Positions 33,159-41,769 of a stretch of 64,000 nt of DNA are shown piece by piece. The notes below the pieces were generated by a model. It was not told the origin of the DNA, did no database searches, and saw nothing but the letters and a program-made list of their open reading frames with translations. A program made the position numbers and the translations under genes. The stretch is from Streptomyces sp. NBC_01241 (lineage in GTDB: Bacteria > Actinomycetota > Actinomycetes > Streptomycetales > Streptomycetaceae). Numbering within the stretch: the first letter of the stretch is position 1; the number at the start of each line of letters is the position of its first letter. The stretch is from positions 2,576,501 through 2,640,500 of the forward strand of contig NZ_CP108494.1 of assembly GCF_041435435.1 (NCBI RefSeq). Reading direction: 5' to 3'.

Positions 33159-34426
33159 AGACGCTGCTGGCGAAAACCCGGAGCTTCTCTCCGGCGGTGC
33201 GGCTGCTGATGGTGAACCAGTTCGCCATCAACCTCGCGTTCTACATGCTCATGCCCTATCTCGCCGCTCACCTCGCAGGGCAACTGGGGCTGGCGGCCTG
33301 GGCGGTGGGCCTCGTGCTGGGGGTACGGAACTTCTCCCAGCAGGGCATGTTCCTGATCGGCGGCACGATCGCCGACCGCTTCGGCTACAAGGCCCCGATC
33401 ATGGTCGGCTGCCTGCTGCGCACCGGCGGGTTCGCTCTGCTGGGGTGGGTCGACAGCCTGCCCGCCCTGGTGGCCGCGTCGGCGGCCACCGGGTTCGCCG
33501 GGGCCCTGTTCAATCCGGCCGTGCGCGCCTACCTCGCCGCCGAGGCCGGCGAGCGGCGGGTGGACGCCTTCGCCGCGTTCAACGTCTACTACCAGGCCGG
33601 GATGCTGCTGGGCCCGCTGGTCGGACTCGCCCTGCTGGCAGCCGACTTCCGCCTGGTGTGCACCGTCGCGGCGGCCATTTTCGCCGCGCTCACCATGCTC
33701 CAGGGCCGCGCACTGCCCGCCCGCCACGCCACCGCCGCCAAGAACGGAGGGGATGCGGGCGGGGTGCTCGCGCAGTGGCGCCTGGTGGTGGCCAACCGGC
33801 CGTTCCTGCTGTTCTCACTCGCGATGATCGGCTCCTACGTACTGACCTTCCAGGTCTACCTGGCCCTGCCCATGGCCGCCGACGCCGCGCTCGGGACCGA
33901 CGGCACGAAGGTCACGAGCGGCCTGTTCGTGCTCTCCGCCGCGGTGGCGGTCGCCGGACAGCTCAGGCTGACCGCCTGGGCGAAGGCGCGGTGGAGCCGT
34001 TCGCAGGCGCTCGTGCGCGGGCTGGCCGCGATGGGCCTGGCGTTCACCCCGCTCGCCCTCGCCCAGGCCGCCGGTACGGGGATGTGGCGGACCCCGGTCG
34101 AGCTGGCGGCCCTGACGGCGGCTGTCGTCCTGCTGGCGGCGGGCAGTGCGGTGGTCTACCCGCTGGAGATGGACACCGTCGTGGCACTCTCCGGCAACCG
34201 GCTGGTGGCCACGCACTACGGCCTCTACAACACCGTTTCCGGCCTCGGCATCACGCTGGGGAACCTCGCCACCGGCGCGCTGTGGGACTTCGCCGCCGCC
34301 CATCACGCGCTGTGGCTGACCTGGACGGCACTGACGGTGGCCGGACTAGGCTGTGCCGGTGCCGTGTCCGGGCTGGCGCGCACCGGCCGCATCGGCGCCC
34401 CGGCGCCCGTGCCGCTGGCCGTCTGA
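33155..34426 (+). CDS. MFS exporter coupled to the PLP enzyme
   Basis: This 423-residue protein has 12 hydrophobic segments and resembles MdtH-type exporters. The loop 2-3 motif is [17 protein letters not shown], and the N-terminal helix carries [20 protein letters not shown]. The start GTG overlaps the stop of the PLP enzyme (GTGA), so the two are translationally coupled and should act together. The natural reading is biosynthesis of a small amino acid derivative plus its export, or self-protection. No regulator gene is attached directly. Confidence 0.88.
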   Translation: MKTLLAKTRSFSPAVRLLMVNQFAINLAFYMLMPYLAAHLAGQLGLAAWAVGLVLGVRNFSQQGMFLIGGTIADRFGYKAPIMVGCLLRTGGFALLGWVDSLPALVAASAATGFAGALFNPAVRAYLAAEAGERRVDAFAAFNVYYQAGMLLGPLVGLALLAADFRLVCTVAAAIFAALTMLQGRALPARHATAAKNGGDAGGVLAQWRLVVANRPFLLFSLAMIGSYVLTFQVYLALPMAADAALGTDGTKVTSGLFVLSAAVAVAGQLRLTAWAKARWSRSQALVRGLAAMGLAFTPLALAQAAGTGMWRTPVELAALTAAVVLLAAGSAVVYPLEMDTVVALSGNRLVATHYGLYNTVSGLGITLGNLATGALWDFAAAHHALWLTWTALTVAGLGCAGAVSGLARTGRIGAPAPVPLAV

Positions 34427-34539
34427 ACCCGGCACCACAACGAGTACGACCCCCGGGGGCTGCGGGTCCATGGCGTGAACAGGCCGAGGCCGGGACCCGC
34501 AGCACCGCTGGGTGACCGGCGTCGCATCCGCTCCCGGAA

Positions 34540-34592
34540 ATACCCCCCCTGGTATCTCTGTTACGGTAGATGACAGATACCCCGGGGGGTAA
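34540..34592 (+). promoter_or_regulatory. two CstR/CsoR-type operators upstream of the broken dioxygenase gene
   Basis: ATACCCCCCCTGGTAT (34540-34555) and ATACCCCGGGGGGTAA (34577-34592) share the ATACCCC/GGGTAT pattern with the site in front of the repressor gene at 36089. C/G-tract sites flanked by AT are typical for CsoR/CstR tetramers. They flank the expected promoter. Confidence 0.75.
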
Positions 34593-34611
34593 AATTTCGA
34601 GGGAGATTGCC

Positions 34612-35010
34612 GTGTTCTTTGCCGACGCCCTGGAGACCGGAGGTCTTGGCAACCGCAGCTACCCGGCCGAGGGAGCCCGGGCGGCCGTCCTCGTGGACCC
34701 GCCCCGGGACATCGACCGGGTGATCGCCGCCGCCGCGGAACGCGGTGTGCGGATCGTCTCCCGACGCGGTGGCTGCCGCCGCGCACCCGGAGCCGTGCAC
34801 GCGCTCTTGCCGCGGCTGCTCGCCGAGCGCCCGGTGTCCTGCGCCGATGTGACGGATGGCACGAGGGCATGGAGCGCGGCAAGGCTCACGGCACGCGGCC
34901 TCGCGGGGACCGTACCCACCGCACGCCGCCTCGCAGGCGCCACGCTCACCGCACGCCGCCTCGCAGGCGCCACGCTCACCGCACGCCGCCTCGCGGGCGC
35001 CGCCATATGA
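34612..35010 (+). pseudogene. internally deleted persulfide dioxygenase (MBL fold) gene
   Basis: From GTG 34612, preceded by GAGGGAG, the frame begins like an ETHE1/CstB-type beta-lactamase-fold dioxygenase: VFFADALETGGLGNRSY, then VDPPRDIDRVIAAAAERGVRIV. It should then continue into the H-x-H-x-D-H metal motif. Instead it jumps to unrelated sequence; LLAERPVSCADVTDGTRAW loosely resembles a rhodanese tail. A four-fold LTARRLAGAT repeat (30-bp units, about 34884-35003) follows. No metal ligands remain, and the length is 132 residues against the usual 230-460. The start, promoter operators and overlap with the exporter gene are kept, so it may still be translated to couple the exporter. Confidence 0.7.
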
Positions 35011-35750
35011 CCGCGTTCCTGCTGGCCCTGGCCGCCGGTGCGCTGGTGGGCCTGGCCCTTGGATCACTGGGGGCCGGCGGCAGCATCCTGACGGTCCCCG
35101 CGTTGATCTATCTGCTCGGCTTCAGCCCGGCAGAGGCGACCACAGCCAGCCTGATCATCGTCATCGTCACGTCGCTGACCGCCCTCGTGGCCCACGCGAG
35201 GACGGGAGCCGTGAACTGGCGTGCGGGACTGCTGTTCGCGGCGGCGGGACTCCTGCCCGCCGCGGCGGCGGGACTGCTGTCCGCGCACATCCCCGCCGCC
35301 GCGCTCACCCTGGCCTTCGCCGTGCTGGCCGCGATGGCCGCCCTGCGCATGCTGCGCCGCAGGGCCCCCACAGGCAGCGGTACGGTCTCGGCGGGGCGTG
35401 CGGCAGGGGCCGGCGCCGGACTGGGCGCGGTCACCGGGTTCCTGGGGGTCGGCGGCGGCTTCCTCGCCGTCCCGGCGCTGGTGGCCGTACTGGCCGTACC
35501 GATGAGCGCGGCCGTCGGCACGAGTCTGCTGGTCATCATCGCCAACGCGCTCGTGGCCCTGGCGGCCCGGACGGCCACCGATGTCACCCTGGACTGGGCC
35601 CTGATCATGCCGTTCATCGCGACGGCGGTTCTGGGCGCCTGGGACGGCAAACGCCTGACCGCCAAGGTCGCACCGGGCACACTCCAGCGCGTCTTCGGCA
35701 TTCTGCTGCTGGCCGTCGCCGTGACGATGGCAGTGGGTGTCGTGCTGTGA
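35007..35750 (+). CDS. TauE/SafE-family (TSUP) sulfite exporter-like protein
   Basis: This 247-residue membrane protein with about eight hydrophobic segments shows the duplicated TSUP motif. The first half has GLALGSLGAGGSILTVPALIYLLG, and the second half has GAVTGFLGVGGGFLAVPALV. Members export sulfite, sulfonates or organic anions. Its ATG overlaps the preceding stop (ATGA). The CstR-like operators upstream and a rhodanese gene nearby point to export of sulfite made during persulfide detoxification. With the dioxygenase broken, the sulfite source is unclear. Confidence 0.9.
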   Translation: MTAFLLALAAGALVGLALGSLGAGGSILTVPALIYLLGFSPAEATTASLIIVIVTSLTALVAHARTGAVNWRAGLLFAAAGLLPAAAAGLLSAHIPAAALTLAFAVLAAMAALRMLRRRAPTGSGTVSAGRAAGAGAGLGAVTGFLGVGGGFLAVPALVAVLAVPMSAAVGTSLLVIIANALVALAARTATDVTLDWALIMPFIATAVLGAWDGKRLTAKVAPGTLQRVFGILLLAVAVTMAVGVVL

Positions 35751-35784
35751 CACCCCACGGGGGCGTTCAGGCCGGTGACGGGAA

Positions 35785-36717
<933 letters not shown>

Positions 36718-36719
36718 TC

Positions 36720-36950
36720 GGCAAGCCGGGAAAGGCGCCGCGCGGACATCGCGATGGCGTCGCTCTTCTGCCGGCGGACGGGGCGCCCGGGTGCCATCGT
36801 CGACCGGAAAAAGTCGACATACAGACCCATCCGACGGGCCTAGAGGAGTCGGCCCGGAGCAGCGACGGCATCCACCTCAACGCCCGCGGCCAGGCCGTCC
36901 TCGGCACCGAGATCATCCGCGCCCTGAGCGCCCGACCGGGGAACGGCTGA
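36720..36950 (+). pseudogene. C-terminal remnant of an SGNH/GDSL hydrolase
   Basis: The frame that ends at 36950 reads SARSSDGIHLNARGQAVLGT followed by [13 protein letters not shown]. This is block V (D-G-I-H-L-N) with the catalytic Asp/His and the last helix of an SGNH hydrolase. No block I or III lies upstream in any frame, because the rhodanese gene occupies that space. It is best read as a decayed 3' fragment left after a deletion. Confidence 0.65.
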
Positions 36951-37304
36951 GGGGGCGGGCACGGAGGACACGGGGGTCGACTCCGGAGCCGGGGCCATGC
37001 GTGTCGGTGCCTCAGATGCCCGTGGGCGGCGAGGTTGAGGCCGCAGGCGTAGTCAAGCGCTTCCCCGGGGCAAGCCCCTTGGGGTCATTCTGCCCGCCCG
37101 GCTCAAGGTCGACGACGAGGGCGAGCCCGGAGACGGAGTGCCGTCCCCGCCGACCTCCGCTGCTGGAGCTCCGCCTCGGGTAGTCCGGCGGCCACAACCG
37201 AGCACACGTACGCACGACCTCACCCCCCACGCGCTGCCATCACGCCACCAACCGCTTCGACACTTCGGGTGAGCATCGGGTGAGCCAATGATCTCGACGG
37301 CAAC
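36951..37304. other. 354-bp non-coding stretch between the SGNH remnant and tRNA terminator
   Basis: No convincing gene is visible. The stretch has a short direct repeat TCGGGTGAGC (about 37265-37285) and no duplicated tRNA end, integrase or inverted terminal repeats. It may be decayed mobile-element or gene sequence at the edge of the accessory segment. Confidence 0.4.
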
Positions 37305-37330
37305 AAAAAGGCCCCCGCCGACACGGGGGC
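37305..37330 (-). terminator. terminator of the CAU-anticodon tRNA
   Basis: On the minus strand GCCCCCG-TGTCGG-CGGGGGC is followed by CTTTTTG, a classic stem plus U-tract 47 nt after the tRNA 3' end. Confidence 0.85.
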
Positions 37331-37376
37331 TCTCTGTTGTTGCTGGTCAAACGGGTGAACTGTTACAGCTCGACGG

Positions 37377-37450
37377 TGGGGCGGGTGGGACTCGAACCCA
37401 CGGCCGACGGATTATGAGTCCGCTGCTCTAACCGGCTGAGCTACCGCCCC
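37377..37450 (-). tRNA. tRNA with CAU anticodon (Met or lysidine-type Ile)
   Basis: The 74-nt cloverleaf begins GGGGCGGTAGCTCAGCCGG on the minus strand and has a 7-bp acceptor (GGGGCGG/CCGCCCC), the anticodon loop CTCATAA and the T-loop GGTTCGAGTCC. The CCA end is not encoded. CAU can be elongator Met or Ile2; the acceptor lacks the C1:A72 mismatch of initiator tRNA, so it is not fMet. Confidence 0.93.
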
Positions 37451-37675
37451 TTTTCGGCGTGGCGCGTACAAGTGTGCGCGCCGTCTGCCGCAGCATAGCC
37501 GGTCATACGATCTCTCGCTCCGGATGGTCGGCCACACATGACCACGAAGACCGTGCTGCGCCCTGCCCGGTTCCGGACGGTGCGAAGTGGACGCGAAAAA
37601 GTTACCTGAGCCCCACACGCACCACGCCGCGCACCCGGGTGCCGGACGGCCGTGGGCACCGCCACGGACACGCGA

Positions 37676-37699
37676 AAGAGGACCCCGCAGGGTCCTCTT
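37676..37699 (-). terminator. terminator of the tRNA-Asn pair
   Basis: AAGAGGACCC and GGGTCCTCTT are perfect 10-bp arms around CGCA, immediately downstream of the proximal tRNA-Asn. Confidence 0.8.
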
Positions 37700-37707
37700 C
37701 CGTTCCG

Positions 37708-37780
37708 CTCCCCCGACTGGACTCGAACCAGTAACCCTCCGGTTAACAGCCGAATGCTCTGCCAATTGAGCTACAGGGGA
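37708..37780 (-). tRNA. tRNA-Asn (GUU)
   Basis: The 73-nt cloverleaf starts TCCCCTGTAGCTCAATTGG on the minus strand. The anticodon loop is CTGTTAA, giving GUU, and the T-loop is GGTTCGAGTCC. The acceptor pairs TCCCCTG with CGGGGGA with one T:G pair. It differs from the next copy only in the anticodon-stem and variable region. Confidence 0.97.
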
Positions 37781-37785
37781 TCGCG

Positions 37786-37858
37786 CTCCCCCGACTGGAC
37801 TCGAACCAGTAACCTGCCGGTTAACAGCCGGCTGCTCTGCCAATTGAGCTACAGGGGA
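37786..37858 (-). tRNA. tRNA-Asn (GUU), second copy
   Basis: This is a near-identical 73-nt tRNA, 5 bp upstream of the first copy, with the same anticodon loop CTGTTAA. Its anticodon stem is GCCGG/CCGGC where the other copy has ttCGG/CCGga, so it has the more stable stem. The two are surely cotranscribed. Confidence 0.97.
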
Positions 37859-38039
37859 TTGCTGCGTTCGCAACGGACTCCACCTACCTGGCTGCTGCCG
37901 GGCGGCGGACGTTCGCTGCGACACATACATTAGCGCAAGCAGGGGGGTGCTTTGCCAATCGGTATCGCCCGGGGTGATCTCGGGTGCCCGCGGGTAGGCG
38001 GGCAGCACACGTCGCACTGAGCAAGGAAGGGTGGCAGCC

Positions 38040-38348
38040 ATGCGGTACCGGCTCACGTTCATCGCCGGACTGGCCCTCGGATACGTGATCGGCACGCGGG
38101 CCGGGCGCGAGCGCTACGAGCAGATGAAGAAGTCCGCACGTCAGTTCGCGCAGAATCCGGCCGTGCGCAATACCGCCGAGTCCGCGGCGCGCAGTGGCCG
38201 CGATTTGGCCGACAAGGCCTGCCACGTGGTCGGCGAGAAGGTCGGCGAGAAGGTACCCGCGTCGGTGGCCGGCCGGGTGCGCTCGCTGCGGGGCCGCAGG
38301 CGGAACGGTCAGAACGGCGAGGACGACTGGGGCACCACCAACACGTAG
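38040..38348 (+). CDS. YtxH-like small protein
   Basis: This 102-residue protein has an N-terminal hydrophobic segment (RLTFIAGLALGYVIGTRAGRERYEQMKK) typical of YtxH-like membrane-associated proteins. A long amphipathic helix (ARQFAQNPAVRNTAESAARS) and a basic tail ending DDWGTTNT follow. ATG 38040 is placed by AAGGAAGG; a GTG at 38031 sits too close to it. The function is unknown; stress-related roles are described for YtxH of Bacillus. Confidence 0.82.
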   Translation: MRYRLTFIAGLALGYVIGTRAGRERYEQMKKSARQFAQNPAVRNTAESAARSGRDLADKACHVVGEKVGEKVPASVAGRVRSLRGRRRNGQNGEDDWGTTNT

Positions 38349-38420
38349 CCGGACGGGTCGCCCGCCCGCTGCCGCACCACCGGTACGGAAACGCTCCGGC
38401 GGTGCGGCAGAATCTTGGGC

Positions 38421-39866
38421 ATGGGCATAGTCGCCGGCTTGGACAGTTCTTCCGCCTTCACGCACATCGTCGTCTGCGATACGGACACCGGTGCCGTGCT
38501 GCGCCGGGGATACGCCGCACATCCCGTCGAGGCGAAGGCCAGCGAGGTCGATCCGCAGGCGTGGCTGCTCTCACTCGGTGAGGCCGCCGACGGCGGGCTG
38601 CTCGAAGGTGTGCAGGCCATCGGGGTCTCCGCGCAGCAGCACGGCCTGGTGCCGCTGGACCACCAGGGCAATCTCGTGCGTCCGGCGCTGCTCGGCAATG
38701 ACAAGCGTGCGCAGGCCGCCGCGGCCGATCTGGTCGAGGGGCTCGGCGGGCGGCAGGCCTGGGCCGAGGCGGTCGGGGCGGTGCCGCAGGCCGCGCAGCC
38801 GGTGTCGAAGCTGCGCTGGCTGGCGCGGACGGAGCCGGAGGCGGCCCGGCGCGTGGCCTCGGTGCTGCAGCCGCACGACTGGCTGGTGTGGCAGTTGCTG
38901 GGGCGGCCGTCCCGGCGGACCACCGACCGGGGCGCGGCGTCCGGCACCGGTTACTGGTCGGCGGACAGTGGTTCCTACCGGCCCGATCTGGTGGAGCTCG
39001 CGCTCGGGCACCAGGCCGCGCTGCCCGAGGTGCTCGGCCCCTCCGACGCGGCCGGGACGACGCCCGAGGGGCTGCTGATCTCCGCGGGGACCGGCGAGAC
39101 GATGGCGGCGGCGTTCGGACTGGGGGTCGGGGTCGGCGACGCGGTCGTGTCGCTGGGCGCGTCGGGTTCGGTCATGGCCGTGCACCACGAGGCACTGTCC
39201 GATCCCAACGGAATGATCACCTCGTTCGCGGACGCGACGGGCATGCATCTGCCGGTGGTGTACACGTCGAACGCGGTGCGCGCGTTGCGCGGGAGCGCCG
39301 AGATGCTGGGCGTGGAGGGGCTGGAGGAGTTGTCCGCGCTGGCGCTGAAGTCGACAGCGGGCGCCTCCGGACTCGTACTCCTGCCGTATCTGGAGGGCGA
39401 GCGCACCCCGCATCTGCCGCACACGGCGGGGACGCTGTGCGGGCTGCGGCGCGAGTCGATGAAGCCGGAGCATCTGGCGCGGGCGGCGTTCGAGGGGATG
39501 CTGTGCTCGCTGGCCGACGCGCTCGATGTGCTGCGCGGCCGCGGGGTCGAGGTGCGGCGGGTGTTCCTGCTGGGCGCGGCGGCCGAACTGCCCGCCGTTC
39601 AGGGGCTCGCGCCCGCGCTGTTCGGTACGCAGGTGGTCGTGCCGCAGCCCGCGGAGTACGCGGCGCTGGGCGCGGCCCGGCAGGCGGCCTGGGCGCTGGG
39701 AGTCTCGCAGGGGACGGCGGATCCACTCGCTCCCCCGGCCTGGCAGGGTGCCGCGGCGCAAGTACTGGAGCCGGGCGAGGAGTTGGCGGTCGGGCAGGCG
39801 GTCCGCCAGCAGTACGTGGCGACGCGGGACCAGATCCATCCGGGAGCGTTCGACTCCGCGCTCTGA
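38421..39866 (+). CDS. xylB: FGGY-family sugar kinase, xylulokinase-like
   Basis: This 481-residue kinase uses ATP to phosphorylate a pentulose, most likely D-xylulose. The N-terminal FGGY domain has VAGLDSSSAFTHIVVCD (phosphate loop), the QQHGLVPLD strand and RPALLGNDKRA (substrate contact). The C-terminal domain has VSLGASGSVMAV (ATP loop), LLPYLEGERTPHLPH and FLLGAAAELPAVQGLAPALF. ATG 38421 was chosen; no ribosome site is evident, so the transcript may be leaderless. It is not linked to xylA here. Other FGGY substrates cannot be excluded. Confidence 0.82.
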   Translation: MGIVAGLDSSSAFTHIVVCDTDTGAVLRRGYAAHPVEAKASEVDPQAWLLSLGEAADGGLLEGVQAIGVSAQQHGLVPLDHQGNLVRPALLGNDKRAQAAAADLVEGLGGRQAWAEAVGAVPQAAQPVSKLRWLARTEPEAARRVASVLQPHDWLVWQLLGRPSRRTTDRGAASGTGYWSADSGSYRPDLVELALGHQAALPEVLGPSDAAGTTPEGLLISAGTGETMAAAFGLGVGVGDAVVSLGASGSVMAVHHEALSDPNGMITSFADATGMHLPVVYTSNAVRALRGSAEMLGVEGLEELSALALKSTAGASGLVLLPYLEGERTPHLPHTAGTLCGLRRESMKPEHLARAAFEGMLCSLADALDVLRGRGVEVRRVFLLGAAAELPAVQGLAPALFGTQVVVPQPAEYAALGAARQAAWALGVSQGTADPLAPPAWQGAAAQVLEPGEELAVGQAVRQQYVATRDQIHPGAFDSAL

Positions 39867-39893
39867 ACCGCACACCCTGCGTGACATGACCGG

Positions 39894-39929
39894 GTACACC
39901 TGCTGGAGATCGATCTCCCACATGTGTAC
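39894..39929. promoter_or_regulatory. 36-bp two-arm palindrome between sugar kinase and ABC exporter
   Basis: An inner perfect palindrome GGAGATCGATCTCC (39905-39918) is flanked symmetrically by GTACAC and GTGTAC at equal distances, followed 7 bp later by TTTTTT. It could be an operator for the exporter operon or the kinase terminator. Confidence 0.6.
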
Positions 39930-40035
39930 TCGGTCTGTTTTTTGACCTGGTCTTGAATAAAATCGTTCGCGGTCGCCCTCATAGGTACCGGAAAATGGGT
40001 CGACCCCCGACCTCTGCCGACTCCGAGAGACACGC

Positions 40036-41769
40036 GTGCTCATAAAACTCCTGCGGGCCTATCTCGGTCCGTACAAGAAACCCATCCTGCTGCTGGTCCT
40101 TCTCCAACTCCTGCAGACCTGCGCCAGCCTGTATCTGCCCACCCTGAACGCCGACATCATCGACAGCGGTGTCGTCAAGGGGGACACGGGCTACATCCTG
40201 GAGTTCGGCGGCATCATGATCGCCGTCAGCATCGGCCAGGTGGTCTGCAACATGGGGGCCGTCTTCTACGGCGCCCGCACCGCGTCCGCCCTCGGCCGTG
40301 ATGTCCGGGCGTCGATCTTCGACCGGGTGCAGTCGTTCTCCGCACGTGAGGTCGGGCGGTTCGGCGCGCCCTCGCTGATCACGCGTACGACCAATGACGT
40401 CCAGCAGGTCCAGATGCTGGTGCTGATGACGTTCACCCTGATGGTTTCGGCGCCGATCATGTGCGTCGGCGGCATCATCATGGCGCTCGGCCAGGACGTC
40501 CCGCTGTCGGCGGTGCTGCTCGCGGTGGTGCCGGTGCTCGGCATCGCGGTGAGCCTGATCGTCAAGCGGATGCGGCCGCTGTTTCGCACCATGCAGGAGC
40601 GGGTCGACACCGTGAACCGGGTGCTGCGTGAGCAGATCACCGGCAACCGTGTCATCCGCGCCTTCGTCCGTGACCGTTACGAGGAGGAGCGCTTCCGCGG
40701 TGCCAACAACGAGCTGACCGATGTGGCGCTGTCCACGGGCCGGCTGATGGCGCTGATGTTCCCGACCGTGATGACGGTCGTGAACGTGTCCTCGATCGCC
40801 GTGGTCTGGTTCGGTGCCCACCGCATCGACAGCGGCGGCATGGAGATCGGCGCGCTGACCGCGTTCCTCGCCTATCTGATGCAGATCGTCATGTCGGTGA
40901 TGATGGCCACCTTCATGTTCATGATGGTGCCGCGCGCCGAGGTCTGTGCCGAGCGCATCCAGGAGGTCCTGGAGACCGAGTCGAGCGTGATTCCGCCCGT
41001 CAAGCCGGTGCGCGAGCTGCTCGCCCACGGTCATCTGGAGGTCCGCGGGGCGGACTTCCGCTATCCGGGCGCCGAGGAGCCGGTGCTGCGGTCGGTGAAT
41101 CTGGTGGCCCGCCCCGGCGAGACGACCGCGATCATCGGGTCGACGGGCAGCGGGAAGTCGACGCTGCTCGGGCTCGTACCACGGCTGTTCGACGTGACGG
41201 ACGGCCAGGTGCTGGTCGACGGCACGGACGTACGGACGCTGGAGCCGACGCTGCTGGCGAAGACCGTGAGCCTCGTGCCGCAGAAGCCGTATCTGTTCTC
41301 CGGGACGGTCGCGACGAATCTGCGGTACGGGAACCCGGACGCCACCGACGAGGAGCTCTGGCACGCGCTGGAGGTCGCGCAGGCCAAGGAGTTCGTCGAG
41401 GCGCTGGAGCACGGCCTGAACGCGCCGATCGCGCAGGGCGGCACCAATGTCTCCGGCGGGCAGCGGCAGCGGCTGGCGATCGCCAGGACGCTGGTGCAGC
41501 GGCCGGAGATCTACCTCTTCGACGACTCGTTCTCCGCGCTCGACTACGCGACCGATGCCGCGCTGCGCGGGGCACTCGCGCAGGAGACGGCCGAGGCGAC
41601 CGTGGTGATCGTGGCGCAACGGGTGTCCACCATCCGCGACGCCGACCGGATCCTGGTACTGGACGAGGGCCGGGTCGTCGGCTCCGGTACCCATCACGAA
41701 CTGATGGACGGCAATGAAACGTACCGGGAGATCGTGCTCTCCCAGCTGACGGAAGCGGAGGCGGCGTAA
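40036..41769 (+). CDS. ABC exporter subunit 1, degenerate ATP site
   Basis: This 577-residue half-transporter has an N-terminal six-helix domain and a C-terminal ATPase. Walker A is GSTGSGKST, the signature is VSGGQRQR and Walker B is IYLFDDSFSALD, where the catalytic Glu is replaced by Asp. Paired with the next gene, this is the asymmetric heterodimer pattern (TM287/288, BmrCD type): the site using this Walker B is degenerate, while its intact signature serves the partner. The last base of its stop codon is the first base of the next ATG, so the two are tightly coupled. The substrate is likely a drug, lipid or peptide. Confidence 0.93.
   Translation: MLIKLLRAYLGPYKKPILLLVLLQLLQTCASLYLPTLNADIIDSGVVKGDTGYILEFGGIMIAVSIGQVVCNMGAVFYGARTASALGRDVRASIFDRVQSFSAREVGRFGAPSLITRTTNDVQQVQMLVLMTFTLMVSAPIMCVGGIIMALGQDVPLSAVLLAVVPVLGIAVSLIVKRMRPLFRTMQERVDTVNRVLREQITGNRVIRAFVRDRYEEERFRGANNELTDVALSTGRLMALMFPTVMTVVNVSSIAVVWFGAHRIDSGGMEIGALTAFLAYLMQIVMSVMMATFMFMMVPRAEVCAERIQEVLETESSVIPPVKPVRELLAHGHLEVRGADFRYPGAEEPVLRSVNLVARPGETTAIIGSTGSGKSTLLGLVPRLFDVTDGQVLVDGTDVRTLEPTLLAKTVSLVPQKPYLFSGTVATNLRYGNPDATDEELWHALEVAQAKEFVEALEHGLNAPIAQGGTNVSGGQRQRLAIARTLVQRPEIYLFDDSFSALDYATDAALRGALAQETAEATVVIVAQRVSTIRDADRILVLDEGRVVGSGTHHELMDGNETYREIVLSQLTEAEAA

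Noticed and set aside
36951..37450. Integration site at the tRNA genes
   Set aside because: No duplicated tRNA 3' end, integrase gene or excisionase was found in the window, so the accessory segment is not shown to be an integrated element.
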